Below, piece by piece: positions 1 through 7,619 of a stretch of 45,812 nucleotides of DNA. The stretch is taken from contig JAIXOO010000020.1 in the NCBI GenBank assembly GCA_027486765.1, positions 1 to 45,812 of the forward strand, given 5' to 3'. This stretch comes from Saprospiraceae bacterium. Its GTDB lineage: Bacteria > Bacteroidota > Bacteroidia > Chitinophagales > Saprospiraceae. The translations under genes were made by a program, and so were the position numbers. The stretch's first letter is position 1. Each line of letters opens with the position of its first letter. The notes beneath the pieces are model-generated. The model saw nothing but the letters and a program-made list of their open reading frames with translations, made no database searches and had not been told where the DNA came from.

Positions 1-2024
1 AGCCAGCGTTTTTGCAAAAAAGAGGCGCTATAAGTCGTATCGGTAACCGACCTGACACCTTTTTTTTCTTGCCAACGGCGGATGACTTTTTGCAAACTAT
101 CCAGTTTTTGCATCAAGCCCAGCATGCTGCGATCCAACTGCGCGACCTTACTCGGGCTGGTGATTTTTTCACTTTCCAATTCCGCCAAGCGACCCAGCAA
201 GTTTTGTTCGAGTGTTGTCCAGTCTTTGGGGATCTTGGTTTGCGCATTGGATTGGCTTTGTTGGATCCCCTCTAGTAACTGGACTCCTTTGCTTTTTTCA
301 CTGAGTAAAAAAGCTTTTTCGAGGTAAGTATGCTGGCCACTTTTTTGCCAAATGCGAAAATACAAATCGGTGGCCTCGCGGTACAGCACATATTGTTGTT
401 GCAACCACAGTTGCCGGGCACCTGAACTGCTCAACTGGTGGCGTAAAAAGCCCATCAAACGTATGGCTTCGAGGTTGGCTTGGGCCGCCTTTTTTTGCCA
501 ATACAACACTGCTTTAGGCGACTTGCTGCTCAAGGCCACCGCTTTCCAGGTGCGGCCTTGTTGGGCCAATACCTTCATTACTTCCAGGGTGATTTCACTG
601 CCCCAAAGGGTTTCGCCAGGCTGATAGGCTAGCGCTACTAAGGCCTCTTGCAAAAGCTTGCTGCTTGCGTATATTTTACCTTGTTGCAAGAGGATTTCAG
701 CCCGGGTACGCAATACCTGGGCGTAACCCAAGCCCTGCATTTGCCCGATTTGTTGTAGAGCTTGAATGGCCAGAAGACTCTGTAGGCTGGCAGTATCCAA
801 AAAACCCTGTTGGATGTACCCAACGGCCATACTGTTGTGGATTTGTGCCAAATCGGGGTGCCCCTGAGGGAGGTTTTGATGCAGTTTGCTGGCGGCAATT
901 TTGAAATTGAGAATAGATTGGGCGTACTCCTGTTTTTGCAAATAACAAACTCCGATGTTGCTGTAAATCGTGGCGGCAAAGACCGGATCGTTGTACAAAG
1001 ATTCGATCGGCCCCAAGGCGTCGAGGTGATGATGCACGGCCAGATCGTAATCGCCCAATCGTTGGTGACAAAGACCAATTTTATGCCAGGCGGGTGCACT
1101 GGCGGGATCTTTGGGGCCGCCATAAAGAAAAACTGCTTGTTGCAGGTAAGGGATCGCAGCAGGATAATCCCCTTTTTCCAGCAGCACTTCACCAATGTTT
1201 TCGAAGGTAGGGGCCAAGGCAGGGTCTTTATCTCCGTATGCCTTTCGGCGAATGGTCAACACTTTTTCAAATAAGGCCTGAGCCTGATCCCATTGCCCCA
1301 GTTCGTGCAATATTTTACCAAGGTTATTCAGTGCAGGGGTAACCTTCAAATGATTCGTGCCAAAGGTTTTTTCCCGGATTTCCAACGCCGCGCGGTATTC
1401 ACGGGCCGCCTCCTGAAAATCACCGATGAAATAGGCGCAATTGCCCAGGTTATTGTGGCTCACTGCAATGTCGGCGTGATTGGGGGGCAGAATGGCCTGG
1501 CGGATGCGCAGGGCTTGTTGGTGCATGCGCCGGGCGCCCGCGTAATCGCCCAGTTTGAGCTGGCAATTGCCAATGTTGTTGTAGGAATCAGCCGTTTTTT
1601 CGTGTTTTTCGCCAAAGAGTGAAGTGCGGAGTTTGAGCGCGTTTTGGTGCCACTGAATGGCCTGGCCGAAATTGTCTAATTTGAGCTCGTATTCCCCCAG
1701 GTTATTCCAGGCTTGGGCGATGAGCGGGTGGCCTTGGTTTTGAAACGTTTGTAATTGTTGAAGACTGCGCAAAAAGAAGGCCTTGGCATTGGGAAAATCA
1801 GCTTGTTCAATGGCGATGTCGCCCAACAAAATCAGGGCTTGTGCTTTTATTTCGGGGCTCTTTTGGGTGCTTAAAATATCTTTGGCCAGGCTTGCAGCTT
1901 CCTGATAACGAAGGGAATCAAAAAATGTTTGGGCTGTTTGTAGCTTCACCAGGGCTTGATTTTGCCCCCAGCTCAGTCCAGCCCAGAGCAGAAAACCAGC
2001 CAACAAAATACAATGCTTCCTCAT
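1..2024 (-). CDS. Secreted TPR-repeat protein, probably TPR-CHAT (3' end beyond window)
   Basis: The minus strand is open from an ATG at 2024 to the left edge (about 674 codons, no stop). The first ~21 residues are a typical signal peptide (basic MRKH, then a hydrophobic stretch ending SWGQ). Residues ~60-430 are tandem TPR units of the kinesin-light-chain/NPHP3 type, for example YNNIGNCQLKLGDYAGAR and HQQALRIRQ. Around residues 565-585 the text YLEKAFLLSEKSKGVQLLE resembles the helix that precedes CHAT (caspase-like) protease domains in such proteins. The CHAT domain itself would lie outside the window, so that part is inference. The gene is divergent from an ECF-like sigma factor and shares an inverted-repeat promoter region with it. 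No CHAT catalytic His/Cys can be seen here. Confidence 0.85.
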   Translation of the reverse strand, partial: MRKHCILLAGFLLWAGLSWGQNQALVKLQTAQTFFDSLRYQEAASLAKDILSTQKSPEIKAQALILLGDIAIEQADFPNAKAFFLRSLQQLQTFQNQGHPLIAQAWNNLGEYELKLDNFGQAIQWHQNALKLRTSLFGEKHEKTADSYNNIGNCQLKLGDYAGARRMHQQALRIRQAILPPNHADIAVSHNNLGNCAYFIGDFQEAAREYRAALEIREKTFGTNHLKVTPALNNLGKILHELGQWDQAQALFEKVLTIRRKAYGDKDPALAPTFENIGEVLLEKGDYPAAIPYLQQAVFLYGGPKDPASAPAWHKIGLCHQRLGDYDLAVHHHLDALGPIESLYNDPVFAATIYSNIGVCYLQKQEYAQSILNFKIAASKLHQNLPQGHPDLAQIHNSMAVGYIQQGFLDTASLQSLLAIQALQQIGQMQGLGYAQVLRTRAEILLQQGKIYASSKLLQEALVALAYQPGETLWGSEITLEVMKVLAQQGRTWKAVALSSKSPKAVLYWQKKAAQANLEAIRLMGFLRHQLSSSGARQLWLQQQYVLYREATDLYFRIWQKSGQHTYLEKAFLLSEKSKGVQLLEGIQQSQSNAQTKIPKDWTTLEQNLLGRLAELESEKITSPSKVAQLDRSMLGLMQKLDSLQKVIRRWQEKKGVRSVTDTTYSASFLQKRW

Positions 2025-2132
2025 TTATCAACGTTTCTGAAGGTGTTTGTCCCTTGTTTATCCCTTGCACATGGGCAAAATAGTTATTTTCGCAAAAACA
2101 AACCCTATGGTCTGCATTCTTGGACACAGGGG

Positions 2133-2240
2133 CGATAAAAAAACAAGTGTTCATTTTGCCAAAGGATTAGATAAGTAAACGGTTCATTTCAAGTGTCTTG
2201 TCTAATCCTTTGGCTCAAGAAAAATGAATACTTATTTTTG
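2133..2240. promoter_or_regulatory. Mirrored divergent promoter region with inverted repeat
   Basis: The gap 2025-2361 separates the TPR gene from the sigma gene. Arms 2158-2175 and 2197-2214 are inverted copies (17 of 18 positions, 21-nt spacer; core CCAAAGGATTAG). The similarity continues outward at lower identity (2141-2157 against 2215-2240). On the plus strand the right arm supplies a Bacteroidota -33 TTTG (2209-2212), followed after 20 nt by TATTTTTG (2233-2240), a perfect TAnnTTTG -7 box for the sigma operon. The mirrored copy toward the TPR gene has a shorter spacer and an imperfect -7 box. A dimeric regulator, or the sigma factor itself, could use the symmetric arms; that is inference. 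The rest of the gap shows nothing else. Confidence 0.6.
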
Positions 2241-2361
2241 CCCCACTGCTAGGTGAAGGGGGTTGAATAAACTTCTTACGCCTTCAAAAAGAATAAATGG
2301 ACGATTTGCTAAAATTTATCGACAAACCTGGCACATTATTCTGCTTAAAAACACCTACTCC

Positions 2362-2964
2362 ATGAACGCCATCACCTACACGAACGAGTCATTAGTAGCG
2401 GCGATCAAAAATGGCGGCACCGTAAGACAAACGGCAATCCGCTGGTTGTACGACGACAAAGAATTGCAGCAGCGCGTCGTTTCATTCGTCAAAAACAATC
2501 GGGGCAACCAAGAAGATGGTACCGATATGTTTCACGAAGGAATCATTGTGCTGGACCGCAACATCCGGGAAGATAAATTCCGGGGTGAAGCACCCGTAAA
2601 AGGTTACCTGTATTCGATTTGTCGTTTTTTGTGGATGAACCAAATGCGCAAACAAGAACGTGTATCCCTGGTCGATCCCATTAAACCAGCGCAGGAAGAA
2701 CCCGATTTGGAAACTCCAGAGGTCACCTTCCGCACCGAAGAACGGAAAAACTTACTCAGCCACCTGCTTGATCAACTCGGCGAACAATGTCGCAAAGTGT
2801 TGGAGATGTGGAAATTGTCGTACTCAATGGCGGAAATTGCAGAAACCCTGCAACTCAGCAACGAGGCTAACGCCCGCAAAATTAAGTACCGCTGCCACCT
2901 GGCCTTGATGGAATTCCTGGAAAAAAATCCAGGCATGGTCGAACAACTTAAAGATGTGTTATGA
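2362..2964 (+). CDS. RNA polymerase sigma-70 family (ECF-like) sigma factor
   Basis: A 200-residue protein. The start is set at the ATG at 2362 because the upstream in-frame extension begins at TTG in the leader. Residues ~20-95 fit sigma region 2 (GYLYSICRFLWMNQMRKQ resembles the region 2.3/2.4 helix). Residues ~130-188 fit region 4 with a helix-turn-helix (CRKVLEMWKLSYSMAEIAE followed by KYRCHLALMEFL). The stop overlaps the start of the next gene as ATGA, so the two are translationally coupled. Such Bacteroidota sigma factors usually pair with a membrane-bound partner; the next gene has a transmembrane helix and is the natural candidate. The likely regulon includes the divergent TPR gene, by inference from the shared inverted repeat. 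Confidence 0.85.
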   Translation: MNAITYTNESLVAAIKNGGTVRQTAIRWLYDDKELQQRVVSFVKNNRGNQEDGTDMFHEGIIVLDRNIREDKFRGEAPVKGYLYSICRFLWMNQMRKQERVSLVDPIKPAQEEPDLETPEVTFRTEERKNLLSHLLDQLGEQCRKVLEMWKLSYSMAEIAETLQLSNEANARKIKYRCHLALMEFLEKNPGMVEQLKDVL

Positions 2965-3713
2965 AGCTTGAAAACTATTACGACCGAATCGACCAGTACC
3001 ATGCTGGGGAATTGTCGACAGGAGATCGTCAAAGCTTTGAACGGGAACTCGGCAGCAACGATGAGTTGCGCAAGGCCGAAGAGTTATACCGCCTAAGTTT
3101 GAGCGCACTGGATTACGGGGTAGAAGAAAGCCTGCGTAGTGACTTGAAAAAATGGGAAAAGGAAGGCAATCGTGCTGCTTCCGGTGGTCGGATTATTTCC
3201 CTGCGCCGGGCTATCTTTATCCTGAGTGCTGCTGCGGCAGTTTTGCTGCTGGTGCTTTTTGCCCGTCCATTTTTGATGCCTGCACCAAGTGGTGATGAGT
3301 TGTTTGCAAGCTATTACGAGGCGCCCACTGAGTCGAGTATGCGTGGTGGATCGGTGCCTCAAAATGCTTTAACTGCGGGTAAAACTGCTCTGGCGGAAGA
3401 AAGTTATGCGGATGCAGTAGAGGATTTTGCGCGGATTCCTGAAGGTGATGGCTTGTATGTGGAAGCTCAATACTACCTGGGGCACGCTTTAGTGGGTTTG
3501 AAGAACTATAGTGCTGCTAAAAAAGCTTTTGCCATAGCCGCAGATTCTAACGAATCCAAATTTAATGAAAAAGGCGAGTGGAATTATGTTCTGGCTAGCC
3601 TGAAATTAGGGCCGATGGACGCTGCAGTTGAATCAAAATTAAAAACCATCGCGCAGAATGAGAATAGTTCTTTCGTCAAGGAAGCGCGTGAATTGTTGAA
3701 GAAGATGAAGTAA
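2961..3713 (+). CDS. Membrane-anchored TPR protein, candidate anti-sigma factor
   Basis: 250 residues, starting in the ATGA overlap with the sigma gene. Residues 1-75 are a charged cytoplasmic segment (FERELGSNDELRKAEELYR), of the kind that holds a sigma-binding domain in such partners. A single transmembrane helix lies at ~83-105 (AIFILSAAAAVLLLVLFARP). The periplasmic part (~120-250) contains TPR-like helices (YVEAQYYLGHALVGLKNYSA, AAKKAFAIAADSNES). No zinc-finger anti-sigma motif (HxxxCxxC) is present. An anti-sigma or signal-transducing role is inferred from topology and coupling only. Confidence 0.7.
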   Translation: MKLENYYDRIDQYHAGELSTGDRQSFERELGSNDELRKAEELYRLSLSALDYGVEESLRSDLKKWEKEGNRAASGGRIISLRRAIFILSAAAAVLLLVLFARPFLMPAPSGDELFASYYEAPTESSMRGGSVPQNALTAGKTALAEESYADAVEDFARIPEGDGLYVEAQYYLGHALVGLKNYSAAKKAFAIAADSNESKFNEKGEWNYVLASLKLGPMDAAVESKLKTIAQNENSSFVKEARELLKKMK

Positions 3714-3737
3714 ATCTCTACACGTTATAATAAGGCT

Positions 3738-3805
3738 CCAGGGTTCGAAGTTCCAAAGTTCCAAGGTTCACTTAAACCCTGGAACTTTGGAACTTCGAAC
3801 CCTGG
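3738..3805. repeat. Long intergenic palindrome
   Basis: Arms 3738-3766 and 3778-3805 are near-perfect inverted copies of a sequence itself made of short near-repeats (GTTCGAAGTTCCAAAGTTCC). The loop is ~11 nt. It fills the gap between the sigma operon and the next gene. It has no strong T-run, so it could be a terminator-like RNA stem or a member of the palindromic repeats seen elsewhere in the window. Confidence 0.8.
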
Positions 3806-3818
3806 AACTTTTACAGAA

Positions 3819-5030
3819 ATGCAGACCCAGCAGATTTTAGACCAAATCACCCAAGCCAGTATCCAGCTCATCCTGCATGAGCCCTTCTACGGGCATGTGC
3901 TGACGGGATTGGTCAAAGAGCTCAATGCTGGGATTCCAAGTCTGTCGCTGGGGGTAAATTCCAATAAAACGCCTAAACTAGCCATCAATCCAACTTACTG
4001 GCAAGGGGAGCTGAGTACACCAGCACAAAGACTGGGTGCACTCAAACATGAAGTGTTACACCTGGTATTCGGTCACCTCCTGCGAGAACAGGATTTTGCC
4101 AACATACGCATCTTTCACCTGGCTGCCGATTTGGTCGTGAACCAATATTTGAGTCCCGAACAACTCAGCCCAGCTTCACTTACTCTGAGCCTCTTCCCTG
4201 AACTGGATTTGCAGCCCTTTCGCCCCGTCGATGTCTACTACGATGAACTGGCCAACGCCTGGAACAAAACCTTGCGCCGTGGGCAAATCATCAGTCCGAA
4301 GCTATCTAACTTGATGGCAGCAGGCACAGGCCCATTGGCCGGACATGATTTATGGCAAAATGAGGTAGCTACCCTAAGTGCAGCTGAAAAAAAAGTGCTC
4401 GCGAGCGGAGTGCAACAGATTGTACAAAATGCCATTCAGCGGGTTGGGCTTAAAGGCCAGGGCAGTCTCCCGGGGGCCTTACAAATACAGTTAAACCAAT
4501 TGGTTTTAAAGCAGGAACCCACGATAGATTGGCGGCGTTTTTTGCGTTTGTTTGTCGGTGCTGGCCAACGCACCTTTTTGCAAAATACACTGCGTAAAGT
4601 TTCCCGGCGCTATGGTACCAATCCAGGCTTGCGCATCCGTAACAAACACAAATTGCTGATTGCGGTGGATACTTCAGCGAGTATTGCCGATGCTGAATTA
4701 CAAGCCTTTTTTCAGGAGATCCAGCACATCTGGTGCCTGGGTACCGAAATTTTTATCCTGGAATGCGACACCCAGATCAACAATGCCTATATTTATCGGG
4801 GCACGATTCCGGCGGTCGTTGCTGGTCGAGGGGGTACCCATTTTGATGCAGCAATTGAGTACGCCAATCAACAATCTAATGCAGATGCGGTGGTGTACTT
4901 TACTGATGGATTGGGACCTGCACCGAGTTTGCCCTGCCGAAAACCACTGTTGTGGATGATCAGTGGTGGGAAACAGGGCGGGGATGAGCACAATTGGGAA
5001 CATTTGCCAGGAAGAAAAATAAGCATGTAA
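3819..5030 (+). CDS. Putative metallopeptidase with VWA-like domain (DUF2201-type)
   Basis: 403 residues. The N-terminal domain carries a zinc-protease-like HExxH at residues ~77-81 (KHEVLHLVFGHLLR), followed by a helix-rich region. The C-terminal part (~278-403) is VWA-like: LLIAVDTSASIADAELQAFF supplies a DxSxS metal site, and VVYFTDGLGPAPS follows. This architecture matches DUF2201-type proteins, which usually pair with a MoxR-type AAA+ ATPase, as here (gene 8 bp downstream). The pair probably forms a chaperone-like complex; the substrate is unknown. Whether the HExxH site is catalytic cannot be told from sequence. No signal peptide, so cytoplasmic. Confidence 0.8.
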   Translation: MQTQQILDQITQASIQLILHEPFYGHVLTGLVKELNAGIPSLSLGVNSNKTPKLAINPTYWQGELSTPAQRLGALKHEVLHLVFGHLLREQDFANIRIFHLAADLVVNQYLSPEQLSPASLTLSLFPELDLQPFRPVDVYYDELANAWNKTLRRGQIISPKLSNLMAAGTGPLAGHDLWQNEVATLSAAEKKVLASGVQQIVQNAIQRVGLKGQGSLPGALQIQLNQLVLKQEPTIDWRRFLRLFVGAGQRTFLQNTLRKVSRRYGTNPGLRIRNKHKLLIAVDTSASIADAELQAFFQEIQHIWCLGTEIFILECDTQINNAYIYRGTIPAVVAGRGGTHFDAAIEYANQQSNADAVVYFTDGLGPAPSLPCRKPLLWMISGGKQGGDEHNWEHLPGRKISM

Positions 5031-5037
5031 ATTAACA

Positions 5038-6138
5038 ATGCACAACTACCAATACTACGGAACCAAAGTAAATGCCGGGGAGCTTAAGGCTTTCATCCAC
5101 CACATCTTCCAAACCAATCAGGTGCTGGAAGGGGAGGGGAAACGCAAATCACCCATCTGCATCTGGGGCCGCCACGGCATTGGAAAAACCGAGATCATCG
5201 AGAATCTGGCCAAGCAAAATGGTTATCAATACGCCTACATCGCTCCCGCCCAATTTGAAGAAATGGGGGATTTGGTGGGTATGCCCGCCATTGAGGGTGA
5301 GCGCACCGTTTTTCGGGCACCGGCCTGGGTTCCTGATACTCCCGGCCCTGGTATTTTATTGATCGACGACGTCAACCGCGCGGATGAACGCATCCTGCGC
5401 GGCATCATGCAGTTGTTGCAAAACCACGAGCTGATCAGTTGGCAATTGCCGCCCCAGTGGCAAATCATCCTGACCGCCAACCCCGATGGTGGAGATTATT
5501 CGGTTACTCCTATGGACGACGCCATGCTGACCCGCATGCTGCACGTTACGCTGGAATTTGACCTCAAAACCTGGGTGCAATGGGCGGAGCAAAATGAGGT
5601 GGATGCACGAGGGATCAACTTTGTGCTACTTTATCCTGAAATCATTACGGGGCAGCGCACTACTCCGCGTACTTTGGTGCAGTTTTTTGAAGCCATTAAA
5701 TCAATCAAAGATTTGAGCGCCAACCTGGGCCTAGTGCGCATTTTGGCCGACTCCTGTTTGGACGAACAAAGCGCCACGGCTTTTATCTCTTTTGTCAACC
5801 ACAACCTGAGTGAGTTGATTACCCCAGAGCAGATATGTAATGCGCAGGATTTTGAAAAAGAGGTTTTTTTGCCTTTCCAAAAAATGGTACTCAAACAGCC
5901 GATTCGGGTGGACATCATCGCAGCCTTGTGTACCCGTCTGGCGAATTATTTGCTCCAGGATGCCAGGTCGCTGAGCCCAGCACAACTCAACAATCTGAAA
6001 GCTTTTTTAAAAATTGATTTTATTCCCAATGACATTCGTTTTACCTTGTTGAAGGATTTGACTTCGGGGGGGCAGGCGAGTTTGAAGGGTTTGCTGGGGG
6101 ATGTGGAGTTGGGGAAGTTGTTGTTGAAGCAGATGTAG
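5038..6138 (+). CDS. MoxR-type AAA+ ATPase
   Basis: 366 residues. Walker A is at ~43-52 (GRHGIGKTE) and Walker B at ~105-112 (ILLIDDVNRAD). A sensor-1 region (QIILTANPDGGDYSV) and an arginine-finger-type stretch (DDAMLTRMLHVTL) follow. It starts 8 bp after the metallopeptidase/VWA gene, and such ATPases act with VWA partners in folding or metal insertion. The C-terminal third (~210-366) is helical and less conserved. No cofactor genes are adjacent that would reveal the substrate. This is a second MoxR-VWA pair, separate from coxD-coxE at 21.9 kb. Confidence 0.85.
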   Translation: MHNYQYYGTKVNAGELKAFIHHIFQTNQVLEGEGKRKSPICIWGRHGIGKTEIIENLAKQNGYQYAYIAPAQFEEMGDLVGMPAIEGERTVFRAPAWVPDTPGPGILLIDDVNRADERILRGIMQLLQNHELISWQLPPQWQIILTANPDGGDYSVTPMDDAMLTRMLHVTLEFDLKTWVQWAEQNEVDARGINFVLLYPEIITGQRTTPRTLVQFFEAIKSIKDLSANLGLVRILADSCLDEQSATAFISFVNHNLSELITPEQICNAQDFEKEVFLPFQKMVLKQPIRVDIIAALCTRLANYLLQDARSLSPAQLNNLKAFLKIDFIPNDIRFTLLKDLTSGGQASLKGLLGDVELGKLLLKQM

Positions 6139-6408
6139 GGTAAGGAAAGGAATGTCTTCGCAGCAGCAGGGGTTCCCAAAGAAGACATTGTGCTAGCTTT
6201 TCATGCTCCTGCTAAGCGGCCTTATACCGGATTTGCTGTTGCTTGATGTTAAGCATAAAGTAAGCAATCACAATTCACTGCACATCTAAGGGTTTTCCGC
6301 TTTGCGAAGGCGGGGATTTTTAGTATTAAACTACATAAAATGCACAAAGCTTGAATTTAGTACTTCATTTTCGTAGAAGCACGAAACCCCGCTTTTGCAA
6401 AAAGGCTG
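6139..6408. other. AT-rich intergenic region with small hairpin
   Basis: 270 bp between two convergent genes. It holds a perfect 9-bp inverted repeat (6151-6159 and 6181-6189, AATGTCTTC) with a 21-nt loop, and a second weak stem around 6296-6320. Base composition falls sharply from here through ~7500, suggesting a boundary of acquired DNA. No gene is seen. Confidence 0.5.
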
Positions 6409-7440
6409 TTAGCTATAGTTTTTTATTTCGTGTCTTAAAATTTTCAAAATTTCAATATGATAGTAGAAGGTTTTCTTTAAATCGTCAGTCTCATATGCAA
6501 CATTTTCAAGCACAATTACACTTGTTTTCGTTTTTGGAAAATAAAAGCTCATTGAAATAAAACCTGGAGCAAAACCTGTCTGTCCAAATTGCAAAATATT
6601 TTCTTTTGTGTCAACAGTTATTCCGTATCCATATTCGGTAATTCCAAATATTGGGTGATCGCGAACAGCTCCGTCTTGTTTTGTCTCCACCATTTTCATT
6701 GTCTTACTTTTTAACAGTTTCTTGCTATAAAATTTTTTGTTCCAAATATTTAAATCTTCTGCTGTAGATATGAAAGAACCAGCAGCAACATAGTTTCGAA
6801 ATGTTTCAGTTTCAAATTCAATTATGCCATTTTCATTTTCCGTATATCCTTTAGTTAAATTATTATATAGTTTAATGTCTGGATGGAAGGTGTTTTTCAT
6901 TCCACATTCTTCAAATAAATTCTTTGAAAGTTCTGCAAATGATTTCCCTGAAATTCTTTCAATTATTTTAGCTAATAAATCGTAACCAATTTGTGAATAG
7001 GAATATTGTGTTCCAACTTTAAAAGTTGTCGGTTTATCTAATTGGGTAATGCCGTGCATATGTGTCAACAAATGATGTATTGTAACCGTATCTGACCAAC
7101 TTTGTGTCAATTCAGGTAAGTATTTTTGAATTGGTATAAATAAATCTACATTTCCTTTGTCAAATTCTCGAAGCACTAAAACAGCTGTGAATTGTTTACT
7201 GATTGAACCTATCACAAATTGGCTATTCAGTTTTAAAGGCTCTTTTTTATCCATGTCCGAATCGCCAAATATTGTTGAATACATAGTTTGTCCTTTTCGA
7301 GAAATAAGAATAATTCCATTAAAAGGCTTTGTAGTTTTAGTTGAAATTAAACTGTCAATTTGTTTGTCAATGAAATTTCGCTGTCCAAAGGTTAGGATTG
7401 TAGTTTTAAGGAAAATTAGTAAAAAAAATGTGTGTTTCAT
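6409..7440 (-). CDS. Serine hydrolase of the beta-lactamase/PBP-like (class C) fold
   Basis: 343 residues with an N-terminal signal peptide (MKHTFFLLIFLKTTILTFGQ). The nucleophile motif SxxK is S79-I-S-K82 (FVIGSISKQFTAV). The second motif is YSYSQIGYDLL, in the place of YxN, with Gln instead of Asn. The third motif region is FGQTGFAPGF, in place of HTG. Family members include peptidases, esterases and only some beta-lactamases, so resistance cannot be inferred. The gene is visibly AT-rich with A/T-ending codons, unlike its neighbours, consistent with horizontal transfer. It stands alone. Confidence 0.85.
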   Translation of the reverse strand: MKHTFFLLIFLKTTILTFGQRNFIDKQIDSLISTKTTKPFNGIILISRKGQTMYSTIFGDSDMDKKEPLKLNSQFVIGSISKQFTAVLVLREFDKGNVDLFIPIQKYLPELTQSWSDTVTIHHLLTHMHGITQLDKPTTFKVGTQYSYSQIGYDLLAKIIERISGKSFAELSKNLFEECGMKNTFHPDIKLYNNLTKGYTENENGIIEFETETFRNYVAAGSFISTAEDLNIWNKKFYSKKLLKSKTMKMVETKQDGAVRDHPIFGITEYGYGITVDTKENILQFGQTGFAPGFISMSFYFPKTKTSVIVLENVAYETDDLKKTFYYHIEILKILRHEIKNYS

Positions 7441-7619
7441 TGTTGTTCTTTATGTTTCTGTGTCTTTCTAAAATTATCGCTAGCACGGAAATATGCCCAC
7501 TTCTCGCGCCCGCCTAATAAAGATAAACCAATGACCCTAAATCTCCAAGTGTCTGCAATTTTTAGGATTATAGACCTGATTAATGAGCGGCAAAAAATAT
7601 CCAATGTGTGCGCTCGACT

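Noticed and set aside
638-1195. 185-codon minus-strand ORF in the first 2 kb
   Set aside because: A different frame from the TPR gene, whose uninterrupted frame with signal peptide and TPR repeats covers the same stretch.
6370-6412. Possible integron attC-like site (GCTGTTAGC) next to the AT-rich hydrolase gene
   Set aside because: Core sites and paired arms do not fit attC, and there is no integrase or second cassette.
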